DNA from: Fuerstiella sp.
Lineage (GTDB): Bacteria > Planctomycetota > Planctomycetia > Planctomycetales > Planctomycetaceae
Assembly: GCA_014238335.1 (NCBI GenBank)
Contig: JABABI010000016.1
Coordinates: forward strand, 1 to 64,000
Reading direction: 5' to 3'
DNA length: 64,000 bases
The notes under the pieces were generated by a model that was not told where the DNA came from, did not search any database, and saw nothing but the letters and a program-made list of their open reading frames with translations. The position numbers and the translations under genes are program-made. Positions within the stretch are counted from its first letter, which is position 1. Each line of letters starts with the position of its first letter. Below are positions 27,935 through 37,014 of this stretch, piece after piece.

Positions 27935-29578
27935 ATGCTCCGAATCACGGGTGGAAAAACATATGACCCAGCGAACGGCATCGACGGACAGATCAAAGAT
28001 CTGTGCATCGATGACAATGGCACTTTCGTGCCATCTGTCGACGGTGGTCGTACAATTGATGCGTCCGGAATGATCGTCTTCCCCGGTGGCGTTGACGTGC
28101 ATACTCACGTGGCGGGCGGGGCGATCAATTTTGCTCGAGCTATGACGCCGGAAGATCATCGCCGAACTCAGGCCTTCATTCGCACTCAGTCTCGCCGCAG
28201 CGGACTTGGCGGGATGGCTCCCACGACCTTTGCCACAGGCTATCTGTATGCCGGGATGGGCTTTACGACGGTGAATGAAGCCGCCGTGCCGGTCCTGTCG
28301 GCACGCCACACGCACGAAGAACTTGCCGACATTCCCATCGTCGACAAAGCGACGCTGACGCTGATGGCGAATAACGAGATTATGCTCGACCAGATGCAGG
28401 CCGGCGAATACGAACGAGCCAGGAACGTCGTCGCATGGTACATCTGGGCCGCCAAGTCATTCGGTGTCAAAGCCGTAAACCCGGGCGGTGTGGCCGCATG
28501 GAAATGGGGCAGCGACGCCAAGCAATTGTCGGATCCTATCGATGGTTACCACAGTCTGACGCCAGGTAAGATCGTTAGCATGCTGGCAACGATCTGCGAT
28601 GATCTGGGTCTGCCGCATCCCATGCATTTGCACTGTAACAACCTCGGCGCGCCGGGGAATATTTCAACGACGCTCGATACCTTAAAGCATCTGGAAGGGC
28701 ACCGAGCACACATTGCTCATTCGCAGTATCATGCATACGGCGGCGACGGCTGGGACACCATGTGTTCGGCTACTGCTCAGCTGGCCGAGTACTTTAATAC
28801 TCATCCCAACATCACGACGGATGCCGGGGCAGTACTGTTTGGCGATACGGTTACGATCACGGCGGACGGTCCGTGGCAGCATCTGTTGTACAAACTGACC
28901 GGTCGTAAGTGGGGTAACCTGGACGTCGAGAACGAAACCGGCTGTGGCATTGTTCCCTACACTTACCGCCCCAGTAATCTGGTGAACGCCGTGCAATGGG
29001 CCAGTGGTCTGGAACTGATGCTGTTGATCAGGAATCCGTGGCAGGTGTTTCTTTCCACGGATCATCCCAACGGCGGCTGCTTCTGGCGGTATCCGGAAAT
29101 CATTCAACTGCTGATGTGTGCTGACTTCCGCAGCGAGTGCATCGCAAAGTTACCGGATAAGATCAAGGGTAAGATTACTCTGCCGGAAATAGATCGCGAG
29201 TACACGCTGTACGATGTGGCGACATCCATGTCGGCGGGTCCCGCTCGGGCGCTTGGGTTAACGCAGAAAGGAAATCTCGGCGTCGGCTGTGATGCGGATA
29301 TCGTGATTTACGAAGAGGAAGACGACGTGGCTCGCATGTTCAGCCATCCCCGCTACGTCATCAAGGCGGGGGAAGTCGTGATTGAAGACGGAGACATTCG
29401 AGAGACACCGCAAGGTCGCGAGTTTCTTGTGAAGCCGTCGTATGCGCCGGAAACGGACGAATTCATGAGACCGCTGTTCGAAGACTGTTACACGATGTCG
29501 TTCGACAATTATCCGGTGGAGATGGAACGTATCGAGAATCCGAATATACAGGAGTGCGTCAACTCATCAGCAGACTAG
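27935..29578 (+). CDS. fhcA: Formylmethanofuran dehydrogenase/hydrolase subunit A
   Basis: 547 residues, amidohydrolase fold. FwdA/FhcA hydrolyses N-formylmethanofuran to formate, or the reverse, at a binuclear metal site. Metal-site features: DVHTHVAGG near residues 54-62, Lys179 in FGVKAVNPGG (the carboxylated Lys, residue 178 in archaeal FwdA), HLHCNNLG, AHSQYHAYGG and the catalytic Asp in STDHPNGG. All are intact, so this subunit should be active. N- and C-terminal beta domains are typical of the family (MLRITGGKTYDPANG start, DIVIYEEEDDVARM near the end). It follows fwdB by 60 bases with a hairpin between. Confidence 0.95.
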   Translation: MLRITGGKTYDPANGIDGQIKDLCIDDNGTFVPSVDGGRTIDASGMIVFPGGVDVHTHVAGGAINFARAMTPEDHRRTQAFIRTQSRRSGLGGMAPTTFATGYLYAGMGFTTVNEAAVPVLSARHTHEELADIPIVDKATLTLMANNEIMLDQMQAGEYERARNVVAWYIWAAKSFGVKAVNPGGVAAWKWGSDAKQLSDPIDGYHSLTPGKIVSMLATICDDLGLPHPMHLHCNNLGAPGNISTTLDTLKHLEGHRAHIAHSQYHAYGGDGWDTMCSATAQLAEYFNTHPNITTDAGAVLFGDTVTITADGPWQHLLYKLTGRKWGNLDVENETGCGIVPYTYRPSNLVNAVQWASGLELMLLIRNPWQVFLSTDHPNGGCFWRYPEIIQLLMCADFRSECIAKLPDKIKGKITLPEIDREYTLYDVATSMSAGPARALGLTQKGNLGVGCDADIVIYEEEDDVARMFSHPRYVIKAGEVVIEDGDIRETPQGREFLVKPSYAPETDEFMRPLFEDCYTMSFDNYPVEMERIENPNIQECVNSSAD

Positions 29579-29607
29579 AGCTGTGTCAGCCGCGTGTGGA
29601 CGTGTGC

Positions 29608-29624
29608 CACTGGCTCCGCCAGTG
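29608..29624. repeat. Short perfect hairpin CACTGGC-TCC-GCCAGTG
   Basis: Seven-pair perfect hairpin with a TCC loop between fhcA and fhcC. The same loop type, CACCGC-TCC-GCGGTG, occurs at 14293-14307, suggesting a small dispersed palindrome family. Confidence 0.5.
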
Positions 29625-29697
29625 TGTTGAGGCTCACGAGGACAACGGCACAGACAGGCCAATCAAAGAAAGTGATGGCTTCCGCCGAACCGGTGGC

Positions 29698-29715
29698 CGC
29701 AGGTCCTGACCTGCG
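29698..29715. repeat. Palindrome CGCAGGTC-CT-GACCTGCG
   Basis: Eight-pair perfect palindrome with a two-base centre, 34 bases before the fhcC start. Not followed by T residues. May be a REP-like unit or a dyad operator. Confidence 0.5.
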
Positions 29716-29747
29716 AAGTTGATTGAACGAATCGAAATACCTAACGC

Positions 29748-30560
29748 ATGACCATTACCTTACATCTCAAGCAACCACCTTCCGTTCCTCTGGAAGCTGA
29801 AATGCTTTCGCCGACTGTGATGGCAGAACTGTCCAATTCGGAAATCCGAGCACTCGTTGTCTACCACGGCAAACGTCAGGTGCCACTGGAAGAGTTTTTT
29901 GACGTTGATGGCGAACGCAGCGATGAGCTGATCATTCACGGCGAATTGAATAAGGTTCGCTTGATCGGGCGCGCCATGTCCAAAGGCAGCATCACAGTTC
30001 ATGGTACTGTTGGCATGCATCTGGGGGCCTGTATGACTGGCGGCAGCATTGAGGTACATGGTGACGCCGGTGACTGGATCGGCGCGGAAATGAAGAATGG
30101 TTTCATCCACGTGCATGGAAACGCGGGCGGCCAGATCGGTGCGGCCTATCGCGGCGCTTTGGCGGGTATGAAAAACGGGATGATCATCGTGGACGGGGCC
30201 GCCGGTCTGGAAGTTGGCATGCGGATGCGCCGAGGGACGATCATTCTGGGTGGTGCGGCAAAAGACTTCACTGGTCTGCAGATGAAGGGCGGCACAATCA
30301 TCCTGCGAAGCGGGGCCGAAATTCGCACAGGAGCATGGATGAATCGCGGCACGATCATTTCTTTGCAGCCGCTACAGATGATGCCGACATTTGCGTACGC
30401 CAACGACTTCAATCCTACGTTTGCAAACGTGTACGCGAAGCAGTTGAAACAGCACGGCATTGATCTGCCGTTCGCTGTTTCACAGGGCACATATCAGCGA
30501 TACGCCGGAGACCTGTCCGTGCCGGGAAAAGGTGAGATACTTGTCTGGCAGCCCGCCTGA
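29748..30560 (+). CDS. fhcC: Formylmethanofuran dehydrogenase subunit C
   Basis: 270 residues. A beta-helical subunit related to the C-terminal GXGXG domain of glutamate synthase, which holds the complex together. The repeating pattern is plain: GSITVHGTVGMHLGACMTGG, GSIEVHGDAGDWIGAEMKNG, HVHGNAGGQIGAAYRG, MIIVDGAAGLEVGMRMRRG, TIILGGAAKDFTGLQMKGG and TIILRSGAEIRTGAWMNRG, six or seven turns. A flexible C-terminal tail (FNPTFANVYAKQLKQHGI) is conserved in FwdC/FhcC. The last gene of the C1 cluster. The preceding 170 bases hold two palindromes. Confidence 0.95.
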   Translation: MTITLHLKQPPSVPLEAEMLSPTVMAELSNSEIRALVVYHGKRQVPLEEFFDVDGERSDELIIHGELNKVRLIGRAMSKGSITVHGTVGMHLGACMTGGSIEVHGDAGDWIGAEMKNGFIHVHGNAGGQIGAAYRGALAGMKNGMIIVDGAAGLEVGMRMRRGTIILGGAAKDFTGLQMKGGTIILRSGAEIRTGAWMNRGTIISLQPLQMMPTFAYANDFNPTFANVYAKQLKQHGIDLPFAVSQGTYQRYAGDLSVPGKGEILVWQPA

Positions 30561-30695
30561 TGAACGACGGGCGAAGCACAGGGATTCTAACTGCCTCAGA
30601 AGAAACCACCATTGCGTCAGTCTCTGCTTCTCACGGCAGTTCTGTATTCGTTGATGGTCGGGTCGGTACCGAATTGATCGTTACTGAGTGACAGT

Positions 30696-31661
30696 TCAGT
30701 CCAGCTTGACCGGGCACACAAAGTCGTCCGGTTTAATGGCCAGGATCGAGCAGGGCAGTTCCGGCAGCAGTCGTTCGGCCGTGTTGCCGAACAGCATGCC
30801 GGGGATTCCACCTCGGCCGGACGTGGCCATGATCAGCAGGTCAATATCAAGTTCCGCGATGGCGGACAGGATACAACCGTCGGCCGCACCTTTGGTGATG
30901 TGCGTTTGTACTCCTTCCGCAACCGTGCGGTAATCCGTCATTGACAGTTGTTCATGGAGAGTCGTTTCGGCGTCTTCTTTCGATTTGCGACGGTAATCTG
31001 CCAACTCTTCTTCCGAAACTCCGGTTCTGGCCATGTGTCGATCGAGGTCATTGTCGATGACGTGCAGGACGTTCAGCCTGACCGGCAACGACTGTCCCAG
31101 AGCAATTCCCACCTGCAGCACGTCCTCGCCGACTTCGCTTAGGTCTGTGGCCGCCAGAACGTCCAGAGTTGCGTCATCGTCAATGCGCGGCTTCAACAGC
31201 CAGACGGGGCAGGCGGCATTTCGCAGCAGCTTGCGACCGGTACTGCCAAACAACAGGCGCGTGACCGTTCCCTTATTCCGTGTGCCGCATATGATCATAT
31301 TGTTTCTGTCAGTTCCCGCGACTTTCAGAATCTCAAACCACGCCTGGCCGCACGTCACGACTGACGAAACATCAATCGCACGACTGGCCTTTCCCATATG
31401 CTGCATTTCCAGGTTCGCCAGCACCTTCATGGCTGCAGCCTGATCCGTTTCGGCCTCAACTTTGGCATCTTCTTCTGATCCGAAGAATCCGCTCGATGCC
31501 ACCGGCAAGACGCAGACAAGTCGGACAGCTGCATTCATCGCGTCAGCGACTTCGAATGACTGTCTCACTGCCAGAAGGCTGGCGGGGGCAATGTTTTCGA
31601 CGATCCACGAACGGCCCTCCGGCATTTCGACGCCGACCACGATGGTTTTGATGGAATGCAT
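30696..31661 (-). CDS. Universal stress protein, tandem UspA domains
   Basis: 321 residues with two UspA-like domains, about 1-150 and 155-315. Each ends in an ATP-binding-type loop: CGTRNKGTVTRLLFGSTGRKLL in the first, ATSGRGGIPGMLFGNTAERLL in the second (G-2x-G-9x-G-S/N pattern), followed by CPVWLLKP and CSILAIKP strands. Such proteins bind ATP and are induced in stress or stasis. It is on the opposite strand to the C1 cluster, with its 3' end facing fhcC, so no shared operon. Confidence 0.92.
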   Translation of the reverse strand: MHSIKTIVVGVEMPEGRSWIVENIAPASLLAVRQSFEVADAMNAAVRLVCVLPVASSGFFGSEEDAKVEAETDQAAAMKVLANLEMQHMGKASRAIDVSSVVTCGQAWFEILKVAGTDRNNMIICGTRNKGTVTRLLFGSTGRKLLRNAACPVWLLKPRIDDDATLDVLAATDLSEVGEDVLQVGIALGQSLPVRLNVLHVIDNDLDRHMARTGVSEEELADYRRKSKEDAETTLHEQLSMTDYRTVAEGVQTHITKGAADGCILSAIAELDIDLLIMATSGRGGIPGMLFGNTAERLLPELPCSILAIKPDDFVCPVKLD

Positions 31662-31997
31662 TTGTACTTATCCGAGACGATGTGAAGCTGCTGAGACTTC
31701 AGAAGACCTGCAGCGTATTACGCTGCTTCATGACCGACAAAAACGCTTTCTGGCCTGCTCTGTGTGCTTCCCACCAGCACTAACGAACCACGTGTTTTCG
31801 TAAATTGCTCTGGCTGTGACAGAATCATGAACATCGGCCTGTGATTTACAAACTCTGACAACCAAAGATTGCATAACAAAGTGGCGGATTGTTGAATGTC
31901 GTAAGGAAACTGCGAGCGGCGCCGTCACACAGAAAGGTTGATTCTGTCTCGGGCGTACGTTCGACGATATATTTCACGGAAGATAAGGAGTCTCAGT
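31662..31997. other. Intergenic gap, divergent promoter region
   Basis: About 336 bases between the divergent usp and DUF547 genes; promoters for both are expected. No gene, strong hairpin or repeat was seen. Confidence 0.35.
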
Positions 31998-32831
31998 ATG
32001 TCGCGTTTATTTGTTGGCAGTGTTGTGACTTTATTTCTGACGGGTGTCGCCTGCACAGGGAATGAAGTCTTTGTGGGACGGCGAGTTGCCGCAACGACTG
32101 CACTCGACAGAATTGATCATTCTGCGTGGAACACGCTTTTGCACAAATATGTCGACGCCGACGGCATGGTGAATTATCGAGCATGGCATAGCAGTCCGGC
32201 CGATATCCGAGATCTGGATCAGTATCTTTCCACGCTGTCGACGGGCAGGGCGAATCAGGCCACTACGAACGGTAAACTGGCGTTCTGGATCAACGCTTAC
32301 AATGCAGCCACAATCCGTGGGATTCTTCGAGAATACCCGACCACCAGCATACGCAATCACACGGCCAGACTATTCGGATACAACATCTGGAAGCAATTGC
32401 AGCTTTACGTTGGTGGGAAGCCTCATTCGCTCGAAGGAATCGAACATGAAATCCTGCGAAAGATGAATGAGCCGCGGGTTCACTTTGCGATTGTCTGTGC
32501 ATCCATTGGGTGCCCGCGTCTGCTGAATGAAGCATATGGGCCCGAGCGTGTGCAACAGCAACTGGAATCGAACGCAAAGGACTTCTTTCGCCGCCGCCAG
32601 AATTTTCGCCATGACCCGGCCGGGAAACGGTTCCATTTTTCTGAGATTTTAAGCTGGTTTGCGACGGACTTTGGCGCCAGTCAGGCCGTGCAGCTGAAAC
32701 GCATTTCCAGGTGGTTGCCAACTGCTGCAGCTCAACAGGCTGCCCAGCATAATTCCGTCAGTGTGTCATATCTGGATTACGACTGGAATCTGAACGAGCA
32801 GGGCAGGACGGGTGTCTCGGTTCGACGATAA
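31998..32831 (+). CDS. DUF547 secreted protein
   Basis: About 277 residues from the ATG at 31998, which has AAGGAG 8 bases upstream. Signal peptide about 1-25 (LFVGSVVTLFLTGVACTG; a lipoprotein form is possible because Ala-Cys follows). The DUF547 domain fills the rest: LLHKYVDADGMVNYRAW, LAFWINAYNAATIRGIL, HFAIVCASIGCPRLLNEAYG, then the C-terminal SYLDYDWNLNEQ. The invariant NAYN and CxSxGCP blocks are intact. The fold is known but the biochemical role is not. Followed after 2 bases by a 13-bp tandem repeat. Confidence 0.9.
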   Translation: MSRLFVGSVVTLFLTGVACTGNEVFVGRRVAATTALDRIDHSAWNTLLHKYVDADGMVNYRAWHSSPADIRDLDQYLSTLSTGRANQATTNGKLAFWINAYNAATIRGILREYPTTSIRNHTARLFGYNIWKQLQLYVGGKPHSLEGIEHEILRKMNEPRVHFAIVCASIGCPRLLNEAYGPERVQQQLESNAKDFFRRRQNFRHDPAGKRFHFSEILSWFATDFGASQAVQLKRISRWLPTAAAQQAAQHNSVSVSYLDYDWNLNEQGRTGVSVRR

Positions 32832-32832
32832 T

Positions 32833-32884
32833 GCTTCGGACGTGTGCTTCGGACGTGTGGTACGGACGTGTGGTACGGACGTGT
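32833..32884. repeat. Four copies of a 13-bp tandem repeat
   Basis: Units: GCTTCGGACGTGT twice, then GGTACGGACGTGT twice, exactly adjacent, sharing CGGACGTGT. It begins just after the DUF547 stop and ends 22 bases before the end of the convergent permease gene. The pairwise pattern of the two unit types points to stepwise duplication. Confidence 0.9.
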
Positions 32885-32906
32885 CGCGCATTCGGCGAAG
32901 GGCGCT

Positions 32907-34091
32907 TTAGTGTCGGGTGACGCGTTTCAGCATCATGACGCCGACAACTCCCATGATCATGTTGGGAACCCACATTCCCCATGCCGGATCCAAAGTTGCG
33001 GTCTTGCCAAAATTTGCCATGAGAAACATGGAGGGGTAGTAGAACAGCAGGATGGGCAGAAAACACATGATAAAGCTGGTGATGAACTGTCGACGCGCCT
33101 GGAGGACAGCAAATGGTCCGCCGAGAAAAGCGAAGAACAGGCAACTGGCCGCCATTGCATATCGGTTGTGTATTTCGGTGTGCATTTTTCTGTTGTCCAG
33201 ATTCTGCGACGCCTCAAAGTTGGCGTATTCCCGAATACGATTGCCAGCCAGTTGCTGGAAGTTTCCCGTGAGCAGCAGCATTGCGGCTTCCTGATCGCGC
33301 TGTAGACTGTTCGACACGATATTTGATTTCGATTCTGCCATTTTGGTCTTCATGCTGTCGATCGTCAGATTCCTCGCACTTCTTTCGCCGCTGGCCACAT
33401 CAAGAGGGAGCGGTAATACGCGATCGTCCAGCCATGCTGCGGCGTCCTGTCCCGGAATACTTCCACGCGCACGTTTCAGGTGCAGCAGTATCTTTTTTTC
33501 TTTCATGTTAAATCGAATTCTGGCCCATTCTGCGTTCATCGTGATCTGGTCATGATTTTCGTTGCGATAGCGAAAGGTTGGATTTTTCAGAATGCCTTTC
33601 TCTGTCACTCCTTCGACCGTAATGGAGTAGCCGTTCTCAGGATCACTGACAAGGTGCTGAGCCGAAAGCATATCCAGAAAAATTTCCTCCATCGCCTGGG
33701 TCACGATGCGCTCGGTATTGTCGATGCCCCAGGGGATGGCGTAATTTGTCAGTCCGAACGAACAGACCGCAAGCACAGATCCCAGCGCGAAGGCCGGAGT
33801 CAGCAGGCTGACAGGATTAATACCGGCGGCTTTCGCCGCTGTGACTTCAAGGTCACCGGCAAGTCGACCATAGACAACGGTCACGGTCAGCAGCAGCGTC
33901 GCAGGAATTGTGAATGGCAGCATGCTCGGCACAATGAAGGGCATGATCTGCACGATCTGGGCAAATCCCAGACCGCGGTCGGCGGCTTCCTTCAGAACTC
34001 CTACAAAGACCAGCATGACCGTCAGAATAATCACGAGCAGCGTGAAAACCCGCAGCAGTTCGCTCAGGATGTAACGCTGCATCAGATTCAT
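32907..34091 (-). CDS. LptF/LptG family permease
   Basis: 394 residues of the YjgP/YjgQ family. LptF and LptG form the membrane part of the lipopolysaccharide export pump with LptB. Three N-terminal membrane helices (about 10-125, including IMPFIVPSMLPFTIPATLL), a periplasmic beta-jellyroll domain about 130-300, then three C-terminal helices (CLFFAFLGGPFAVLQARRQF and on). The MQRYILSELLRVFTLLVIIL start is typical. LptF and LptG cannot be told apart here. Supports an outer membrane of Gram-negative type. Its ATG overlaps the stop of a small upstream ORF. Confidence 0.9.
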   Translation of the reverse strand: MNLMQRYILSELLRVFTLLVIILTVMLVFVGVLKEAADRGLGFAQIVQIMPFIVPSMLPFTIPATLLLTVTVVYGRLAGDLEVTAAKAAGINPVSLLTPAFALGSVLAVCSFGLTNYAIPWGIDNTERIVTQAMEEIFLDMLSAQHLVSDPENGYSITVEGVTEKGILKNPTFRYRNENHDQITMNAEWARIRFNMKEKKILLHLKRARGSIPGQDAAAWLDDRVLPLPLDVASGERSARNLTIDSMKTKMAESKSNIVSNSLQRDQEAAMLLLTGNFQQLAGNRIREYANFEASQNLDNRKMHTEIHNRYAMAASCLFFAFLGGPFAVLQARRQFITSFIMCFLPILLFYYPSMFLMANFGKTATLDPAWGMWVPNMIMGVVGVMMLKRVTRH

Positions 34092-34342
34092 GCGTTATCA
34101 CCTTTTCGTGCTGGTAATAACGACCCAGATTCGGCGCGTACAACCTGTTCTAACAGCACGCAACCGCAGGTCCCTGAACGGACCATCTGAAATGTTGTTT
34201 TCAGCACTCTGCGTCCCTGCAGTGCGGCATGACCGCAATCTAATCTGAGCGTGGTTTCGGAGACAGATGCCCCGCATCCGGTGGTCGCTGTGTCGATGCG
34301 CGGGAAGCCCATCAATATGGTGTGAACACGTCCAATATCCAT
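34088..34342 (-). CDS. Small ORF coupled to the permease gene
   Basis: 84 codons. Its TGA overlaps the ATG of the LptF/G gene (ATGA at 34088-34091), the usual sign of translational coupling, so it is probably translated. The product contains several cysteines (ATTGCGASVS, RLDCGHAAL, SGTCGCVLLEQ) and beta-type pattern but no membrane segment. I do not recognise a family. The ATG at 34342 is preceded by GGATG, a weak ribosome site. Confidence 0.45.
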   Translation of the reverse strand: MDIGRVHTILMGFPRIDTATTGCGASVSETTLRLDCGHAALQGRRVLKTTFQMVRSGTCGCVLLEQVVRAESGSLLPARKGDNA

Positions 34343-34510
34343 GGCGCACGAACATCCTGTCGGTGCAAGCCGATGAGTGCGGCCAGATTACGAAGAATGG
34401 ACAACTGCAGCAAGATCAGGTTGTCGCCGCAAATATCAGTGTCCGGTTCAACCGTGTGCTGGCGAGACGCAACGAATCTGTTGAATTTTTCAAAACGTTG
34501 CGGCCGCCGG

Positions 34511-35494
34511 TTACAGCGAGACCGGTTGCGCTTTCAGACCGCAGGCGGCGCGAACTCGTTCCAGAACGCTTTGGGCTTTCTGGCGAGCCCGTTTTGCTCC
34601 CTGCTGCAGAATATCCTCTATGTCGTCTGGTCGTTGTTCCAGATCTGCTCGTTTTTCAAAGGCGGGCCCGAAATAATCCATGGCTGCTTCATAAAGTATG
34701 GTTTTCGCTTCGCCATAGCCCATGCCGCCGGCTCGGTAACGCGCGGCCAGCTCGTCCTGCCGCTGCTGCGTCGCGAATAACCTGTAGAGATTGAAGACAG
34801 CGCACCCTTCCGGGTTCTTGGGATCCTCAACCGGTGTTGAATCCGTTTTGATCCTGTTAATGATCTTCCTTAGTTTCTTGGGTGTCACGAACACGGGGAT
34901 TGTGTTGTCATAGCTTTTTGACATTTTCTCGCCGTCGGTGCCCGGCACCCTGGCGGACGAATCCAGCACATGAGAGTCCGGCAGTACAAGGCAGTCGTTG
35001 CCGTACATCGAATTGAACCGTTGCGCCAGGTCGCGAGTGACTTCGATGTGCTGCACCTGATCGACACCGACAGGCACGATGTTGCTGTCATAAATCAGAA
35101 TGTCCGCCGCCATCAGAACCGGATACGTGAACAGCCCGGCATCGGCGGCCAGTCCCCGCGCCTTCTTGTCCTTGTAGGCGTGGCATTTTTCCAGCAGATG
35201 CATCTGGGTGACCGTCATCAGCAGCCACGTCAGTTCTGTGACTTCCGGTACGTCAGACTGCCGGAACAGCGTTGCTTTTTCAGGCTGCAGTCCCAGTGCC
35301 AGCAGATCCACTGCTGAATCCTGAATGTTCTGTCGCAGCACCTTTGGGTCGCGAACCGTAGTCAGTGCGTGCAGATCAGCGATGAAGTAAAACGACTGTT
35401 CGTTGCCCTGCAGTTCGATGTACTGCCGAATCGCGCCGAAATAGTTACCCCAGTGACCTCGACCTGTCGGCTGAATGCCGGAAAGAACTTTCAT
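34511..35494 (-). CDS. trpS: Tryptophanyl-tRNA synthetase
   Basis: 327 residues, class I synthetase of normal bacterial length. The N-terminus [20 protein letters not shown] corresponds to the HIGH region, with HWGN instead of the more common HLGN. The KMSKS loop is present ([15 protein letters not shown]), as are the ADLHALTT strand and the [20 protein letters not shown] helix. Charges tRNA-Trp. About 10 bases from pyrD upstream, so probably one transcription unit with pyrD and ndk. Confidence 0.95.
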   Translation of the reverse strand: MKVLSGIQPTGRGHWGNYFGAIRQYIELQGNEQSFYFIADLHALTTVRDPKVLRQNIQDSAVDLLALGLQPEKATLFRQSDVPEVTELTWLLMTVTQMHLLEKCHAYKDKKARGLAADAGLFTYPVLMAADILIYDSNIVPVGVDQVQHIEVTRDLAQRFNSMYGNDCLVLPDSHVLDSSARVPGTDGEKMSKSYDNTIPVFVTPKKLRKIINRIKTDSTPVEDPKNPEGCAVFNLYRLFATQQRQDELAARYRAGGMGYGEAKTILYEAAMDYFGPAFEKRADLEQRPDDIEDILQQGAKRARQKAQSVLERVRAACGLKAQPVSL

Positions 35495-35504
35495 AATTGG
35501 GCGC

Positions 35505-36425
35505 CTATTGTCCCTTTGGAACCTGCAGTGTACCGACGAGGTCTGTGAATGATTCCACCTTTTCCTGTGTGACCACGTCTTTCAGTTCGTCCACCAGTTT
35601 GTTTGCCAGACCAGGATTATAGAAATTGGCGGTGCCGACCTGAATGGCGGATGCTCCGGCGACGATGAACTCCATCACGTCATCGATGCATTGAATCCCG
35701 CCCACACCGATAATAGGAATGCGTACCGCCTGAGCCACCTGCCAGACAATTCGCAGTGCCAGCGGCTTGATTGCCGGACCGCTGAGTCCACCAAGAACAT
35801 TGCCCAGAACCGGATCCCGTTTCTTCCAGTTGATCGCCATACCCTGAAACGTGTTGATCAATGACACCGCGTCCGCGCCGGCATCGGCCACAGCCTTTGC
35901 AATCGGGACCACACTGGTGACGTTGGGCGTCAGCTTTGCGATCACAGGCAGGTCACCTGCAGCACAAACCGTACGAACGACGTTGGCAGCCAGCTCCGGA
36001 TTTGTGCCGAAGTCCACTCCACCGGACACGTTCGGACACGAAATGTTCAGTTCCACCGCCGCGACACCGTCTGCAGCGTTTAACACGTCCGCCATTTGCT
36101 GGAATTCGTCGTTCGTCTTTGCCGCAATATTGACGATGACCGATGTACCCAGATCTGCAAGGTACGGTAGCTTTTCGGCAACAAACTGATCAAATCCGTC
36201 GTTATCCAGACCGATCGAATTCAGCAATCCACTGGCGGTCTCAACCGTTCGAGGCGGTGGATTCCCCGGCCGCGGGTGCGGCGTTACGGTCTTTGGAATG
36301 ATTCCGCCAAGCTTTGCGAAATCGACGTACGCCGTCATTTCCTTCGCGTAGCCGAAGGTTCCGGACGCGACAAGAATCGGATTTGGCAGGGCAAGGCGAT
36401 TGAGTTGAACGGCCAGCGGATTCAT
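35505..36425 (-). CDS. pyrD: Dihydroorotate dehydrogenase, class 1 catalytic subunit
   Basis: About 306 residues from the ATG at 36425, 7 bases after the ndk stop; the frame runs further upstream into ndk but that part is not PyrD-like. FMN-dependent step of pyrimidine synthesis. Signatures: [16 protein letters not shown] at the start, [30 protein letters not shown] with the catalytic Cys of class 1 enzymes, [29 protein letters not shown] and [17 protein letters not shown] for the FMN phosphate. It looks like class 1B, which works with PyrK, but no pyrK is here. carA of the same pathway lies two genes upstream. Confidence 0.93.
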   Translation of the reverse strand: MNPLAVQLNRLALPNPILVASGTFGYAKEMTAYVDFAKLGGIIPKTVTPHPRPGNPPPRTVETASGLLNSIGLDNDGFDQFVAEKLPYLADLGTSVIVNIAAKTNDEFQQMADVLNAADGVAAVELNISCPNVSGGVDFGTNPELAANVVRTVCAAGDLPVIAKLTPNVTSVVPIAKAVADAGADAVSLINTFQGMAINWKKRDPVLGNVLGGLSGPAIKPLALRIVWQVAQAVRIPIIGVGGIQCIDDVMEFIVAGASAIQVGTANFYNPGLANKLVDELKDVVTQEKVESFTDLVGTLQVPKGQ

Positions 36426-36432
36426 GTGAGCT

Positions 36433-36900
36433 TTACAGTTCGTCCGGGGCACACATCCAGCTGCCGAGAGTGACGTCGTAGTCACATATTTCGTTCGCAG
36501 CAAAGTAGATGTCGATTTCCCGTGTGGCGGATTCCACGCTGTCACTGCCGTGAATCATGTTCATCTGACGGCTGCAGCCGTAGTCTCCTCGAATCGTTCC
36601 TGGTGCGGCTTCGCGTCCGTTGGTCGATCCGATCAGCGTTCGCATCACGGAGACGGCTTCCGGTCCCTGCACAATCATGGCGACAACCGGCGCCGAAGTA
36701 ATGAAGCCTTCCAGATCGGGATAAAAAGACTTTTCGACGTGCTCTGCATAGTGCTGCTTGCTGAGCTCCGGAGTGACCGTCAGCATCTTCAGAGCCACAA
36801 TACTCAAACCTTTGTTTTCGATGCGACCAATAATGGTGCCGATAAGTTTTCGCTGCACACCATCAGGTTTAACGAGGATGAGTGTTTTTTCAGATGCCAT
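36433..36900 (-). CDS. ndk: Nucleoside diphosphate kinase
   Basis: About 155 residues from the ATG at 36900, preceded by AAGG; an upstream extension is unlikely. Interchanges NTP and NDP through a phosphohistidine. [20 protein letters not shown] opens the family, and [20 protein letters not shown] precedes the active-site His in [16 protein letters not shown]. The C-terminus extends to a final Asp-Glu-Leu tail, somewhat longer than in E. coli. Between carA and pyrD, consistent with a nucleotide-metabolism operon. Confidence 0.95.
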   Translation of the reverse strand: MASEKTLILVKPDGVQRKLIGTIIGRIENKGLSIVALKMLTVTPELSKQHYAEHVEKSFYPDLEGFITSAPVVAMIVQGPEAVSVMRTLIGSTNGREAAPGTIRGDYGCSRQMNMIHGSDSVESATREIDIYFAANEICDYDVTLGSWMCAPDEL

Positions 36901-37014
36901 GAAGAAGAGACCTTGATTGTTGAATGTGTTTCTACACCAGGGCAGAAGTAATGTTATTTGATTCCCCACCCCAAACTTGGTTGGAGACGATATGTCCGCC
37001 TTACTCTGCCGACG

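Noticed and set aside
32833..32884. Tandem repeats as a CRISPR array
   Set aside because: Units are directly adjacent with no spacers and are only 13 bases long.
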